Shown one piece after another: positions 44,229-53,329 of a stretch of DNA of 60,675 nucleotides. Both the position numbers and the translations under genes were made by a program. Under the pieces are notes generated by a model, which made no database searches, was not told where the DNA came from, and saw only the letters and a list, made by a program, of their open reading frames with translations. This stretch comes from UMGS1696 sp964634795 (lineage in GTDB: Bacteria > Bacillota > Clostridia > Oscillospirales > CAG-272): positions 1 to 60,675 of the forward strand of contig CAZWLL010000007.1 of the NCBI GenBank assembly GCA_964634795.1, given 5' to 3'. Positions within the stretch are counted from its first letter, which is position 1; every line of letters begins with the position of its first letter.

Positions 44229-46257
44229 TGAGCATAAAAAACGTACTCATGAAGAACGCAAGAAGCTTGCCGTGCGTATCATAGCAATGATTCTTGCGGC
44301 ATTAATGGTTGGCAGCATGGCGTATTACACAATATATATTCTTGCTTCGACAATCAGGGCAAGTGATATTGATACGGAAACATCCTCAGTTATCGATACA
44401 TCCTCGCTTTGGGACAGCGAGGATGTTCTTGTTAGTGTGGGATTGATGTACGGTGACAATATTACTACCGGTTTCCAATGCGAGACTGATTACGGGTACA
44501 CAATAGGAGAGCAGTATCTCGATGATGATAAGAATTTCGAGGAGATTTGGGACATAGACACCGAGGTAATATCGTGTACATCGGACGCGAATCTTTCCAA
44601 AACAGATATGACATTTCTTATTACAGATGACGAAGACGATTGCGTGATTGGCGGATATCATATCGAGGTAGACTGTTCAGATTATGACAGAGATGAGCTT
44701 GAGAAGCTTATAGACGATACTGAGCGTGATGTCGAAAGACTCGGATTATATACAATACCTTCGTATATTAATTCAGAATATATGCTCAGAATAGGTTCGT
44801 TCGAAAGCTACAGAGATGCGGATGAGTATGTTTCGGATGTCGAAGATATTTTTGACGGAGAAGATGTTTATGTTGTCTCACCGTCGGTTACTGCCGTTTC
44901 TGTTCTTGATCCTTACGATGATATAATTTTATTCGAATATGATTGTGAGGGCGAGAGCGAGCTTGGTTTGACGGCACATGAGGATGACAACGGCAACACA
45001 TATATTATGACACCTGCCAAGAATGTATATGACGGTGTATTCTGCTTCAAGAGATATGATAACGGTGAAACGGACGGAGTGTCACTTATTAATATTCTCC
45101 CCCTTGAGTCTTATGTAGCAGGCGTTTTACCGTATGAAACGTCAAACTCATGGCTGTTCGAAACATTAAAAGCCTTCGCGATTACTGTACGTTCGTTTAC
45201 ATTGACGCACCTTTATAAACACAAGCAATACGGCTTTGATTTATGTGCCACAACCGAATGCCAGGTATATAAGGGTGCGGGCAGAATTAACGATAATGTT
45301 CTGAATGCTGTATCCGATACCAAGGGTGAGGTCATGACATATGACGGAGATATAGTCAACGCATATTATTCATCCTCAATGGGCGGAGTTACGGTCAGCG
45401 CAAAGGATGCGTGGGGCAGTTCGACTGAATACCCGTATCTGACTGCGGTTGAAACGCCATGGGAAAATTACATGGTGCATAACAACGGCTTCTGGATTAA
45501 TGAGGTATCTCCCGAGGACCTTCTCGAGAGACTTCACCAGGCAGGATATGATGAGTTTGAGGATGCCATTGAAGATGTTGAAATAATCGAGCTTGCGAAA
45601 AATTCAACATATGTAAAAACATTGCGCGTAACCGATATTTACGGAACAAGTGTCGACATAACCACTACGGATAAGGTTCGTACGTCACTCACACCTTATG
45701 TAAAGAGCGCGAACTTTGTTGTCGGAAAAGGCGAGGTTGAGTATACCGAGAATGTTGTTGTTGACTATGTGTCACCGGAATATGACAGCTCATCCGATTA
45801 CGATCTTGACTACGGCTATACAAATGTTGCAGACTGTTATGTAATGACATCGGACTATATAGGAACGAATGACAGCGGAGCCTCAGTGGTTTTAACAGGC
45901 AATGATAAAATTATATATAACCGTAAAGACGTTTTCGTTATTACAAAACAAAACGCGTCGGCATTTCTCGGAGACGAATACAAAAAATATGCCGAGGAAG
46001 ATACAACTGAGGAAGATACACATATAACCGAAGAAATTGCCGAAAAATCCACCGACGAAATTAAATATAAGGTTGCATATGCCGATGACAGTGACAATTT
46101 CATATTTGTCGGAAAAGGCTGGGGACACGGCGTCGGAATGAGTCAGTACGGTGCGCTTGATATGGCGGCACTCGGCTATAGCTCAAACGAAATACTTGAG
46201 GCGTACTTTAAGGATATTGATATAGTAAACTATTGGAGAACAAATAATTTCGATTAA
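44215..46257 (+). CDS. SpoIID/LytB domain protein
   Basis: About 680 residues. A basic N-terminus, then one membrane helix (IIAMILAALMVGSMAYYTIYILA), a long acidic outer part (about 60-280) that includes a SPOR-like stretch (YMLRIGSFESYRDADEYVSDVEDIFDG), and a SpoIID fold in the C-terminal half: LPLESYVAGVLPYE, ITVRSFTLTHLYKH, YYSSSMGGVTVSAKDAWG and GWGHGVGMSQYGALDMAALGYS. Such domains cleave peptidoglycan as lytic transglycosylases. A sporulation or a vegetative cell-wall role are both possible. Start is uncertain; TTG 44215 fits AAGGGG at 44198, and GTG 44203 is an alternative. It overlaps the previous gene. Confidence 0.88.
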   Translation: MLKTNEHKKRTHEERKKLAVRIIAMILAALMVGSMAYYTIYILASTIRASDIDTETSSVIDTSSLWDSEDVLVSVGLMYGDNITTGFQCETDYGYTIGEQYLDDDKNFEEIWDIDTEVISCTSDANLSKTDMTFLITDDEDDCVIGGYHIEVDCSDYDRDELEKLIDDTERDVERLGLYTIPSYINSEYMLRIGSFESYRDADEYVSDVEDIFDGEDVYVVSPSVTAVSVLDPYDDIILFEYDCEGESELGLTAHEDDNGNTYIMTPAKNVYDGVFCFKRYDNGETDGVSLINILPLESYVAGVLPYETSNSWLFETLKAFAITVRSFTLTHLYKHKQYGFDLCATTECQVYKGAGRINDNVLNAVSDTKGEVMTYDGDIVNAYYSSSMGGVTVSAKDAWGSSTEYPYLTAVETPWENYMVHNNGFWINEVSPEDLLERLHQAGYDEFEDAIEDVEIIELAKNSTYVKTLRVTDIYGTSVDITTTDKVRTSLTPYVKSANFVVGKGEVEYTENVVVDYVSPEYDSSSDYDLDYGYTNVADCYVMTSDYIGTNDSGASVVLTGNDKIIYNRKDVFVITKQNASAFLGDEYKKYAEEDTTEEDTHITEEIAEKSTDEIKYKVAYADDSDNFIFVGKGWGHGVGMSQYGALDMAALGYSSNEILEAYFKDIDIVNYWRTNNFD

Positions 46258-46310
46258 GCAAGTTAAAGCCGATTTAAAACCGCTTAACAATAATTTACGC
46301 ATACCCGAAT

Positions 46311-46352
46311 AAAAAACGGATGGTATACTAATAATATACCATCCGTTTTTTT
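46311..46352. terminator. Bidirectional terminator
   Basis: AAAAAACGGATGGTAT and ATACCATCCGTTTTTT are a near-perfect symmetrical hairpin with A and T runs on both sides, serving the SpoIID-domain gene on plus and the TSCPD gene on minus. Confidence 0.9.
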
Positions 46353-46365
46353 GTCTAATTGATTA

Positions 46366-46614
46366 TTACTTACCGAGAGCTTCGTAAATCGCTCTTGAGA
46401 GCTGGTCGGCACACGATGTGGAACGAGGGCCGCATGTATTGCCTTTTAATAAATCGGCAATTTCTTTTGCGTTCTTTCCGTTACATAGCTTTGAAACGGC
46501 TTTAAGGTTGCCGTTGCAGCCGCCTGTAAAGGCGATGTTTTTAATTATACCGTCTTCAATTTCAAAATCGATTTGCGATGAGCATGTTCCGTTTGTTTTG
46601 TATGAGTATTTCAT
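46366..46614 (-). CDS. TSCPD domain protein (TIGR03905-like)
   Basis: 82 residues: MKYSYKTNGTCSSQIDFEIED, FTGGCNGNLKAVSKLCNG, NTCGPRSTSCADQLSRAI. This is the stand-alone TSCPD fold, related to the C-terminal domain of some ribonucleotide reductases, with conserved Cys residues. It is a small cytosolic protein of unknown role. The ribosome site is weak but AAGGAC-like sequence precedes the ATG. Confidence 0.85.
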   Translation of the reverse strand: MKYSYKTNGTCSSQIDFEIEDGIIKNIAFTGGCNGNLKAVSKLCNGKNAKEIADLLKGNTCGPRSTSCADQLSRAIYEALGK

Positions 46615-46640
46615 ATCTGTTGTCCTTTGCTGAAATTAAA

Positions 46641-47603
46641 TTATTTAGCTTCTTCTTCTTCCGCGGATTCGGATGAGGATGACCTGTATATTGTAATATC
46701 GGATGAATCAGTATTGATAATGATTTCACCGCGTGCCGAATCAACGTTGGTGTGAGTGTACGGACTCAATACCTCTGAGCCGTCAAGTGTTATTTTACCT
46801 GATGCGGATGTGAGATCCATATTAATTATGTCAAGCTGACTGATAGTTCCTATTGAAATCGCTCCGCTTTCGGAATTGATAGCGGCGCTTCCCGCGCAGC
46901 GGAATTTATCGGCGTTCATATTGAGTTCTTTTACGTTAATATTAATGTACTGTATTAATGCGGTTGAAAGCTCTAAATCTACCTTTTCCGCGGGAGAGTC
47001 GCTTGTGCCCGCATTGATGTTGAAGGTTGACGATGTGCGCAGCACATTACCGCCTATTACGGCGTTTTTAGTTGTAATATTGTAATCTGTTCCTGTTGTC
47101 ATGTCGGAAATATTCAAAACAAGATCGTCCGACTTTATATCGAATATTTTGATTTCCTTGTCGCTTGAAAGATATACATTTATAACCTTGTCTTTGCTTT
47201 CATCAACTGTATTGTTGAAGTTGAAAATGTACCGCATGCCCTTGAAAGAAAAACCGTTTTCCCAGAACTTGAGCATGGATTTTATATCGGGAATTTCATC
47301 AAAACTCAAAACGCGGTTGGCGTTTGAGAGGGAATAGTAGTTTTCCTTGAAGTTTACGAACTCGATATAAGATTTATCCTGACGTCCGTATATGTTTATC
47401 TGAACCTTAGACGCGATAAGCTCGATTTTCGATATTTCCGAATCGGTTAAATCGACTGTAGTGACGAGATCGGAGCCTCTGTCCTCGGAGAAAAGATATT
47501 CACCGTTTGCCTTAGCCATGTTCTGAGCAATAAAGCAGGAAACGAGTCCGACTACAATAAGGAGGACGGCTATAACGAGTGAGATTATTGATGCAGGTTT
47601 CAC
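46641..47603 (-). CDS. DUF4097 family beta-helix protein
   Basis: 320 residues. N-terminal membrane helix (MKPASIISLVIAVLLIVVGLVSCFIA, first 27 residues), then a long repeat-like beta structure (IELIASKVQINIYG, NISDMTTGTDYNITTKNAVIGGN, INSESGAISIGTISQLDIINMDLTSASGKITLDG, TNVDSARGEIIINTDSSDITIY) characteristic of DUF4097/DUF2807 proteins. The C-terminus is acidic (SESAEEEEAK). The start overlaps the end of the HAAS gene by 4 bases. The pair with HAAS proteins is typical; a PadR-type regulator that often precedes is not seen. Confidence 0.85.
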   Translation of the reverse strand: MKPASIISLVIAVLLIVVGLVSCFIAQNMAKANGEYLFSEDRGSDLVTTVDLTDSEISKIELIASKVQINIYGRQDKSYIEFVNFKENYYSLSNANRVLSFDEIPDIKSMLKFWENGFSFKGMRYIFNFNNTVDESKDKVINVYLSSDKEIKIFDIKSDDLVLNISDMTTGTDYNITTKNAVIGGNVLRTSSTFNINAGTSDSPAEKVDLELSTALIQYININVKELNMNADKFRCAGSAAINSESGAISIGTISQLDIINMDLTSASGKITLDGSEVLSPYTHTNVDSARGEIIINTDSSDITIYRSSSSESAEEEEAK

Positions 47604-48403
47604 AGCTTATAACACTCCCTTCTGACATTTAAAAACAGATCCTTGATTTTTCCGCATACAATGCCCAGCAGATTTCCGACAAGCGTGATTACCCATGGGA
47701 AAAATCTGATTGACAAATTATATATCAGGATTGATGCAAACAGAGCACATCCCGCAACCATAACACCTAAGCCTATTTCGTAGATGCCTGCTGCCGGAAA
47801 TGTAAACAGCTGTGTTATACCGAAAATAATACCTACAAGCGAAATACCCGCACCTGCGGCAACCACCGCTATGAGTATTACAACACCTGCTACTATAAGT
47901 CCTGCGAGTGCGACAAATAAAGCGGCAAACACTCCGAATATCACAGCGGCTATGGCAAGAGTAATAGGCAGGGTCAGGAAAAGTCCTACCCAGAATATGA
48001 GCATAGCCTTAACAGACGGGGAATGGTCGGGTGAATATTCAAAATAATCTTCATCCGCTGATTTAGCAGACTTTATATTGGTGCCGCGGTTTTGATTTTG
48101 TTTTACGTACGGTTTAGGTGTCACATCTCTTACCGGTGCCTTTTCCGATGGTGCGGCAACGGGAGGTATCGGCTGTACGGATGAATTTGTATTTTGAGAA
48201 TTTTTTCCCTTTGTCAGAATTACAGATATACTGTCGGCAAGCTGTTCGACTTCCTCCGAGGATTGTATTGCACTGATTTCGGATAAATCATCATTCGTGA
48301 AGGAACGGCTTAGATTGGAGACGTGTTTTGCTGCTGTTTCGTCGGGAATTCCTCTTGCTACGAGAGCTTTTTTCAGCTCACGCATGAAGATGTTTAACTC
48401 CAT
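47600..48403 (-). CDS. HAAS (DUF1700) domain membrane protein
   Basis: 267 residues. N-terminal HAAS domain (about 1-65: FMRELKKALVARGIPDETAAKHVSNLSRSFTNDDL), a Pro/Asn-rich linker (about 70-115), and four hydrophobic segments (about 130-250). The HAAS domain is a short helical module often found with PadR regulators and DUF4097 proteins; its role is unknown, and an envelope-stress part is suggested by context. ATG 48403 follows AGAGAGGTGA. Confidence 0.8.
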   Translation of the reverse strand: MELNIFMRELKKALVARGIPDETAAKHVSNLSRSFTNDDLSEISAIQSSEEVEQLADSISVILTKGKNSQNTNSSVQPIPPVAAPSEKAPVRDVTPKPYVKQNQNRGTNIKSAKSADEDYFEYSPDHSPSVKAMLIFWVGLFLTLPITLAIAAVIFGVFAALFVALAGLIVAGVVILIAVVAAGAGISLVGIIFGITQLFTFPAAGIYEIGLGVMVAGCALFASILIYNLSIRFFPWVITLVGNLLGIVCGKIKDLFLNVRRECYKL

Positions 48404-48535
48404 TATCTCACCTCTCTTTTTATGCTGTAAATATAGATTTTTCTATAATCTTATGGTATAATGATAAATAGTCGAAAATTATAATAATAAAATACTGTTA
48501 TCTATATTCTATCAAAAAACGGAGTAATAATCAAT
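48404..48535. promoter_or_regulatory. Divergent promoter region between HAAS and trmB genes
   Basis: 132 bases, AT-rich, with TATAAT-like boxes on plus near 48460 and 48479. The -35 boxes are not clear, so only a general promoter region is claimed. Confidence 0.35.
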
Positions 48536-49276
48536 ATGCGAATGAGAAAAAAACGTCATGGAAATGAAAGACTTCTTACTTTGTCGTCTTTGTTGTATCC
48601 ATTTACGGAAAATGAGTGGGTTTCACCGGAGAGTGTTTTCGAAAATAACGCTCCGCTGTATCTCGAGGTCGGCTGCGGCAAGGGAGAATTTATAACATTG
48701 CTTTCCGCACGTGAAAAAAACAATAACTATATTGCTCTGGAAAGAATATCCGATGTAGCCGTGTGTGCAATAGAAAAATACGCGCGAAGCAGAGACCTCG
48801 GTGCGCTCGGAGCGAACGGCGGTTGGCTGGCTTCAGACGGAACACTGTACAAGAACGGTGAAATATATAATATTCCGCTTGAGCAGAAGGGAAACGTACG
48901 CTTTATTGTAGGTGAAGCGGGGGATGTTGTGTCATCCATGCCCGACAATTCACTTGACGGAATTATAGCGAATTTCAGTGATCCGTGGGCACGTAAATGC
49001 AATTACGAAAAGAGAAGACTGACTCATCCCGCTTTTCTCGAAAATTATAAAAGGGTAATAAAGAAAAACGGAATCTTTTCATTTAAAACAGATAACGAAA
49101 CTCTATTCGATTACACAGTTGAGGTGCTTCCTCAAAGCGGATTCGAAATAACATATACCACACGTGATTTGCACAATTCCGAAAGAGCGGAAGGAAATAT
49201 AGTAACCGAATACGAACGCAACTTTTCGGAAAAAGGCGTACCGATTAAAATGCTCGAAGCAAAACCGATAAAATAA
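48536..49276 (+). CDS. trmB: tRNA (guanine-N7)-methyltransferase with insertion
   Basis: 246 residues. SAM motif LEVGCGKGEF (43-52), the acidic residue at the end of the second strand in YIALERI (70), and FSDPWARKCNYEKRRLTHPAFL match the TrmB DPW-KRR motif (NDPWPKK...KRRLT in relatives). It makes m7G46 in the tRNA variable loop. Compared with usual TrmB, about 30 extra residues lie between the second and third strands (about 87-117). The late TNYE-like VTEYERNF motif is present. GGAG precedes the ATG. Confidence 0.93.
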   Translation: MRMRKKRHGNERLLTLSSLLYPFTENEWVSPESVFENNAPLYLEVGCGKGEFITLLSAREKNNNYIALERISDVAVCAIEKYARSRDLGALGANGGWLASDGTLYKNGEIYNIPLEQKGNVRFIVGEAGDVVSSMPDNSLDGIIANFSDPWARKCNYEKRRLTHPAFLENYKRVIKKNGIFSFKTDNETLFDYTVEVLPQSGFEITYTTRDLHNSERAEGNIVTEYERNFSEKGVPIKMLEAKPIK

Positions 49277-49290
49277 GCATAAAAAAACAC

Positions 49291-49319
49291 TTGACAGACA
49301 AACCCACAAGTGATATAAT
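49291..49319 (+). promoter_or_regulatory. Promoter of the DUF6323/DUF6179 pair
   Basis: TTGACA (49291-49296), 17 bases, TATAAT (49314-49319). The untranslated leader of about 125 bases is AT-rich and without clear structure. Confidence 0.8.
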
Positions 49320-49452
49320 AATGTTTATTAAATACGAATAAATATAAACAATAACTTAATTATAGTATATCACAATATTTATACGTTGTCAATGGTAATG
49401 TATTAATTTTTTTGGAAATTTTAATAATATATTCAGAAAGTGGAACAGTATA

Positions 49453-50199
49453 ATGAATGAATTAATATCACTTGAGAATATTTCGCTCAGACCTGTTTCG
49501 AAGGAGATATTGGCATTAAACGAAGTCTCATCGAAGTACGGTCTTGTTTTAACTGAAGAAGAAGCTAAAGAACTGTCCGATACTCGAAACAGATCCATAA
49601 CGGAAAACGATCGTGTCGAAATAGGAACGGGAGCTGTTACGAAGATAATAGAAAGATTCTGCACGTCCAGATATGTTACTAAAGAGAATTACACATATCT
49701 CTTAAACGAGCTGACGTATTTATTCTACTACATAAAAACGGAAACAGATGATAAAATCAGCGACACACAGCTGATTGACGAGCTGTTCGAGCGATTCGAG
49801 CTGTACTGCCGCGGCAGTGTGGATACTCTTATAAGCCGAGAGGTTGAAAGAATTATTCGTAAAGTAAACAGCGGCGAAAACTATGAAAAGTGGTTTGCAG
49901 AGAGAGATGAGCTGCACCTGAAGCCGGGAAAGGGCAATCGCGAAACTCCCGAAAACTATGTGCGCGAGGAATACGGTGACGATTATTTCGAAAGCGTTGA
50001 AAGTGACGGTTTAGCGGATCACGACCAATATGAAGATGACTTTGATGACGAGGATACGCAAATAGACGAGCTTGACGCATTTGACGAATTCCTTGACAGT
50101 GAGGCTGTGATGCAGCAGCAGGAGAATCCGAATCCCGATGCCGCACATGAATATTCGGACGATGAATGTGATGATGAGGAGTGTGAGGACGATGACTGA
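49453..50199 (+). CDS. DUF6323-like protein with acidic tail
   Basis: 248 residues. The first about 140 (KYGLVLTEEEAKELSDTRNRSI, FCTSRYVTKENYTYLLNEL, DELFERFELYCRGSVDTLI) look like the DUF6323 family, which I recall travels with DUF6179. The last about 75 residues are very acidic (DDFDDEDTQIDELDAFDEFLD, DDECDDEECEDDD), a low-complexity extension. Cytosolic, no membrane segment. Function unknown. Its stop overlaps the next gene by 8 bases. Confidence 0.7.
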   Translation: MNELISLENISLRPVSKEILALNEVSSKYGLVLTEEEAKELSDTRNRSITENDRVEIGTGAVTKIIERFCTSRYVTKENYTYLLNELTYLFYYIKTETDDKISDTQLIDELFERFELYCRGSVDTLISREVERIIRKVNSGENYEKWFAERDELHLKPGKGNRETPENYVREEYGDDYFESVESDGLADHDQYEDDFDDEDTQIDELDAFDEFLDSEAVMQQQENPNPDAAHEYSDDECDDEECEDDD

Positions 50200-50848
50200 T
50201 ATTACACCGTACAGCAGATTAAATTCAAACAATATCGATCACTCCGATTATATGAATACTTTGATACCCGAAGCGGTGAGAGCAGGCTTGATTAATGACA
50301 GCGATGTCGACAGAATAAGAAACGATTTAATGTCGGCACTTGCCGAGGTTATAGGCTACTATACGAAGCAGGAATCATCATCGGTGAAGGCGGATACTGC
50401 AAATGAGCTGTCTGAATCGATGATCTATAACATAGACACATATTTGCGTTCGCTCGGCGATGATAAAGCCGCACTTGAAACACTGCTTGACAGAAAAATG
50501 GATGAATTGTACGGCAAAGGATATGTTATAAATTCTAAGCATTATGAAAAAGCCAAGATTCTATACGGCAAAGCAAGATATTCGAGACTGAAAAACGGCA
50601 GTGAAGAATATAATAAAACACTTGACAAGTATTTCAGATATTATTTATCGAATTACTCACCGAAATTTTCCGCTCATAATAAAATATATCTGTCGCTTAA
50701 GGAATACGATTTGAACGGTGTATATCATATAGATGAGGCGGTTGACGTACTTAATAAGATACTCGAAATCAATCACGGACCGCAGGCGGATTATATAATC
50801 GACACGTCCGGCAATGCGAATGGTATAAAAATCGAAACTGATGAATAA
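50192..50848 (+). CDS. Short DUF6179-like protein
   Basis: 218 residues from ATG 50192, translation-coupled to the DUF6323 gene. LIPEAVRAGLINDSDVDRIRNDLMSALAEVIGYYTKQESSSVKADTANELSESMIYNIDTYL, then KAKILYGKARYSRLKNGSEEYNKTLDKYFRYYLSNYSPKFSAHNKI, match my memory of the N-terminal half of DUF6179. The family is usually about twice as long; no continuation appears in another frame downstream, so this is either a natural short form or an old truncation. Function unknown. Confidence 0.65.
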   Translation: MTDITPYSRLNSNNIDHSDYMNTLIPEAVRAGLINDSDVDRIRNDLMSALAEVIGYYTKQESSSVKADTANELSESMIYNIDTYLRSLGDDKAALETLLDRKMDELYGKGYVINSKHYEKAKILYGKARYSRLKNGSEEYNKTLDKYFRYYLSNYSPKFSAHNKIYLSLKEYDLNGVYHIDEAVDVLNKILEINHGPQADYIIDTSGNANGIKIETDE

Positions 50849-50884
50849 ATAAACGATTAGTGACAATTTTTTTGCTTATTTCGA

Positions 50885-50913
50885 TTTACAACATATAGAA
50901 ATTATGTTATAAT
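50885..50913 (+). promoter_or_regulatory. nfnAB promoter
   Basis: TTTACA (50885-50890), 17 bases, TATAAT (50908-50913). Confidence 0.65.
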
Positions 50914-50958
50914 AATCCTATCACAAAAACTACGACTCATAAATAAAGAGGGCATATT

Positions 50959-51804
50959 ATGTATGAGATAACAGAAAAAAAGGTACTTAATCCCACGGTA
51001 ATAAAAATGAATATAAATGCACCGCTTGTTGCGAAAAAAGCGCAGGCGGGTCAGTTTATAATTTTACGTGTCGATAAAGACGGAGAAAGAATTCCGCTTA
51101 CCGTTGCGGATTATGACAGAGAAAAAGGAACGGTAACTATTATCTTCCAGAAGGTCGGTGCAACTACCGATAAGCTTGCCGAGCTTAACGAAGGCGACTT
51201 CATTTCCGATTTCGCAGGCCCCCTCGGAAAAGCCACATGTGTCGACGGACTCAAAAAGGTTGCCGTAATCGGAGGAGGTGTCGGATGCGCTATTGCTTAT
51301 CCGGTTGCGAAGAAGCTGCATGAAAACGGATGTGAAGTACATTCGGTAGTAGGATTCCGAAATCATGACCTCGTAATACTTGAGGATGAATTCAAGAGCG
51401 TATCCGATAAATTTGTGGTAATGACGGATGACGGCTCGTATGGTGAAAAAGGCGTTGTAACGAACGCACTTAAAGCACTCATCGATTCAGGTGAGAAATA
51501 CGATGAGGTTATCGCGATAGGACCGATTATTATGATGAAGTTTGTCGCACAGTTGACAAAGGAATACGGAATCAAAACTGTGGTAAGCATGAATCCCATA
51601 ATGATAGACGGTACCGGAATGTGCGGCGGATGCAGACTCACCGTAGGCGGCAAAACGAAATTTGCATGTGTAGACGGACCTGAATTTGACGGACACGAGG
51701 TCGATTACGATGAGGCAATGAAGAGAGGGTCAATGTACAGAGATTTCGAGAAGCATGCACGTGAACAAAACTGCAATCTTTTGAAACAGCAGACGAATAA
51801 CTGA
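50959..51804 (+). CDS. nfnA: NfnA-type subunit: FAD/NAD- and 2Fe-2S-binding reductase
   Basis: 281 residues, FNR-like: FAD part (GQFIILRVDKDGERIPLTVADYD), NAD-binding GGGVGCAIAYPVAKKL, and an iron-sulfur loop with C222, C225 and C237 (MCGGCRLTV...ACVDGPEFDGH). Only three Cys are seen; D217 just ahead may serve as the fourth ligand, as I recall for Nfn. With the next gene it forms the electron-bifurcating NADH-dependent ferredoxin:NADP oxidoreductase. PyrK and SudB are close relatives; no pyrD here, and gltA-like nfnB next door favours Nfn. Confidence 0.85.
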   Translation: MYEITEKKVLNPTVIKMNINAPLVAKKAQAGQFIILRVDKDGERIPLTVADYDREKGTVTIIFQKVGATTDKLAELNEGDFISDFAGPLGKATCVDGLKKVAVIGGGVGCAIAYPVAKKLHENGCEVHSVVGFRNHDLVILEDEFKSVSDKFVVMTDDGSYGEKGVVTNALKALIDSGEKYDEVIAIGPIIMMKFVAQLTKEYGIKTVVSMNPIMIDGTGMCGGCRLTVGGKTKFACVDGPEFDGHEVDYDEAMKRGSMYRDFEKHAREQNCNLLKQQTNN

Positions 51805-51815
51805 GGAGATAACCT

Positions 51816-53207
51816 ATGCCTAATATGACACCGAAAAAAAATGAAATGCCGACTCAAGACCCTAAGGTACGCTCGACAAACTTTGACGAGGTAGCACTCG
51901 GCTACAGTGAAGAAACAGCTCTTGATGAGGCATCACGTTGTTTGAATTGTAAAAATATGCCGTGTGTTTCGGGATGTCCCGTTAACATCGAAATACCGCA
52001 TTTTATAAAAAAGATTACCGAAAAAGATTATGAAGGCGCATATAAAGTAATTTCGATATCAAGCTCACTTGCTGCGGTATGCGGTAGAGTATGTCCGCAG
52101 GAAACGCAGTGTGAGTCGAAATGTGTGAGAGGAATAAAGGGCGAATCCGTAGGAATAGGCAGACTTGAGCGTTTTGTTGCGGATTGGCACAATAAAAACT
52201 TTAACGGAAAAGCCGAACAGCCGGAGAAAAACGGACATAAGGTTGCCGTCATCGGTTCGGGTCCGTCAGGACTTACATGTGCGGGCGATCTCGCTAAAAT
52301 GGGATATGATGTAACTGTTTTCGAAGCACTTCACACGGCAGGCGGTGTTCTTGTATACGGAATACCGGAATTCAGACTTCCGAAAGCAATTGTTGAAAAG
52401 GAAATCAATAACCTTCGTGAGCTTGGCGTTAAGATTGAGACAAACGTAATTATCGGCAAAACCATTTCGGTTGACGAATTGCTTGACGACGGATTCGAAT
52501 CGGTTTATATCGGAACGGGAGCAGGCCTTCCTAACTTTATGAATATTCCCGGAGAAAACCTCTCGGGTGTTTATTCCGCGAATGAGTTCTTGACAAGAAT
52601 AAACCTTATGAAGGCTTATAAAGAAGGTTCCGACACTCCTATACTCCATGCAGAAAATGTAGCAGTAGTCGGCGGCGGTAATGTGGCTATGGATGCCGCG
52701 AGATGCGCAAAACGTCTCGGAGCGAAAAATGTGTACATAGTATATCGTCGAAGCGAAAGCGAGCTTCCGGCAAGAGCTGAGGAGGTTGAACACGCAAAGG
52801 AAGAGGGAATAGAATTCAAACTTCTTTCGAATCCGATATCTATTGAAGCTGACGAAAACGGTCACGCAGCGAAAACCGTATGCCAGCGCATGGAACTCGG
52901 CGAACCCGATGCCAGCGGAAGACGCCGTCCTGTTCCGATTGAAGGTGCAGACTTTGTGCTTGATACGGATTGCGTAATTATCGCGATAGGAACAAGTCCC
53001 AACCCGCTTATTAAATCCACAACCGATGGTCTTGAATGTTCAAAACGCGGCGGTATAGTAACCGATGATGACGGACTTACATCACGTGTCGGTGTATATG
53101 CAGGCGGAGATGCCGTGACAGGTGCCGCTACGGTTATTTTGGCAATGGGAGCCGGCAAAAAGGCTGCGGCAGCGATCGACAAATACATAAAAGAAAAGAA
53201 TAACTGA
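51816..53207 (+). CDS. nfnB: NfnB-type subunit (glutamate synthase small-subunit-like)
   Basis: 463 residues. N-terminal 4Fe-4S region (CLNCKNMPCVSGCPVN, CGRVCPQETQCESKC), an FAD Rossmann fold (VAVIGSGPSGLTCAGDLAKMGYDVTVFEALHTAGGVLVYGIPEFRLPK), an NADPH Rossmann fold (VAVVGGGNVAMDAARCAKRLGAKNVYIVYRR), and the late FAD motif GVYAGGDAVTGAATVILAMGAGKKAA. It is often annotated as NADPH-dependent glutamate synthase; the adjacent FNR-like gene 11 bases upstream marks the Nfn complex. Confidence 0.88.
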   Translation: MPNMTPKKNEMPTQDPKVRSTNFDEVALGYSEETALDEASRCLNCKNMPCVSGCPVNIEIPHFIKKITEKDYEGAYKVISISSSLAAVCGRVCPQETQCESKCVRGIKGESVGIGRLERFVADWHNKNFNGKAEQPEKNGHKVAVIGSGPSGLTCAGDLAKMGYDVTVFEALHTAGGVLVYGIPEFRLPKAIVEKEINNLRELGVKIETNVIIGKTISVDELLDDGFESVYIGTGAGLPNFMNIPGENLSGVYSANEFLTRINLMKAYKEGSDTPILHAENVAVVGGGNVAMDAARCAKRLGAKNVYIVYRRSESELPARAEEVEHAKEEGIEFKLLSNPISIEADENGHAAKTVCQRMELGEPDASGRRRPVPIEGADFVLDTDCVIIAIGTSPNPLIKSTTDGLECSKRGGIVTDDDGLTSRVGVYAGGDAVTGAATVILAMGAGKKAAAAIDKYIKEKNN

Positions 53208-53245
53208 GTTTGCATTGCATGTATCGGCGGTGCCGAAAGCTGTTA

Positions 53246-53267
53246 AAACTCTCTTAACCAAGAGTTT
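53246..53267 (+). terminator. Weak hairpin behind nfnB
   Basis: AAACTCT (53246-53252) and AGAGTTT (53261-53267), followed by ACTCAAATT without a T-run. Confidence 0.4.
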
Positions 53268-53329
53268 ACTCAAATTAAATTAAACACACGGAACTTATTT
53301 CATACAATTATAGTCTATAGAATGATGTA

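Noticed and set aside
50849..50958. Frameshift continuation of the short DUF6179-like gene
   Set aside because: No frame in the following 110 bases continues the family; stops occur in all frames and the nfnAB promoter lies there.
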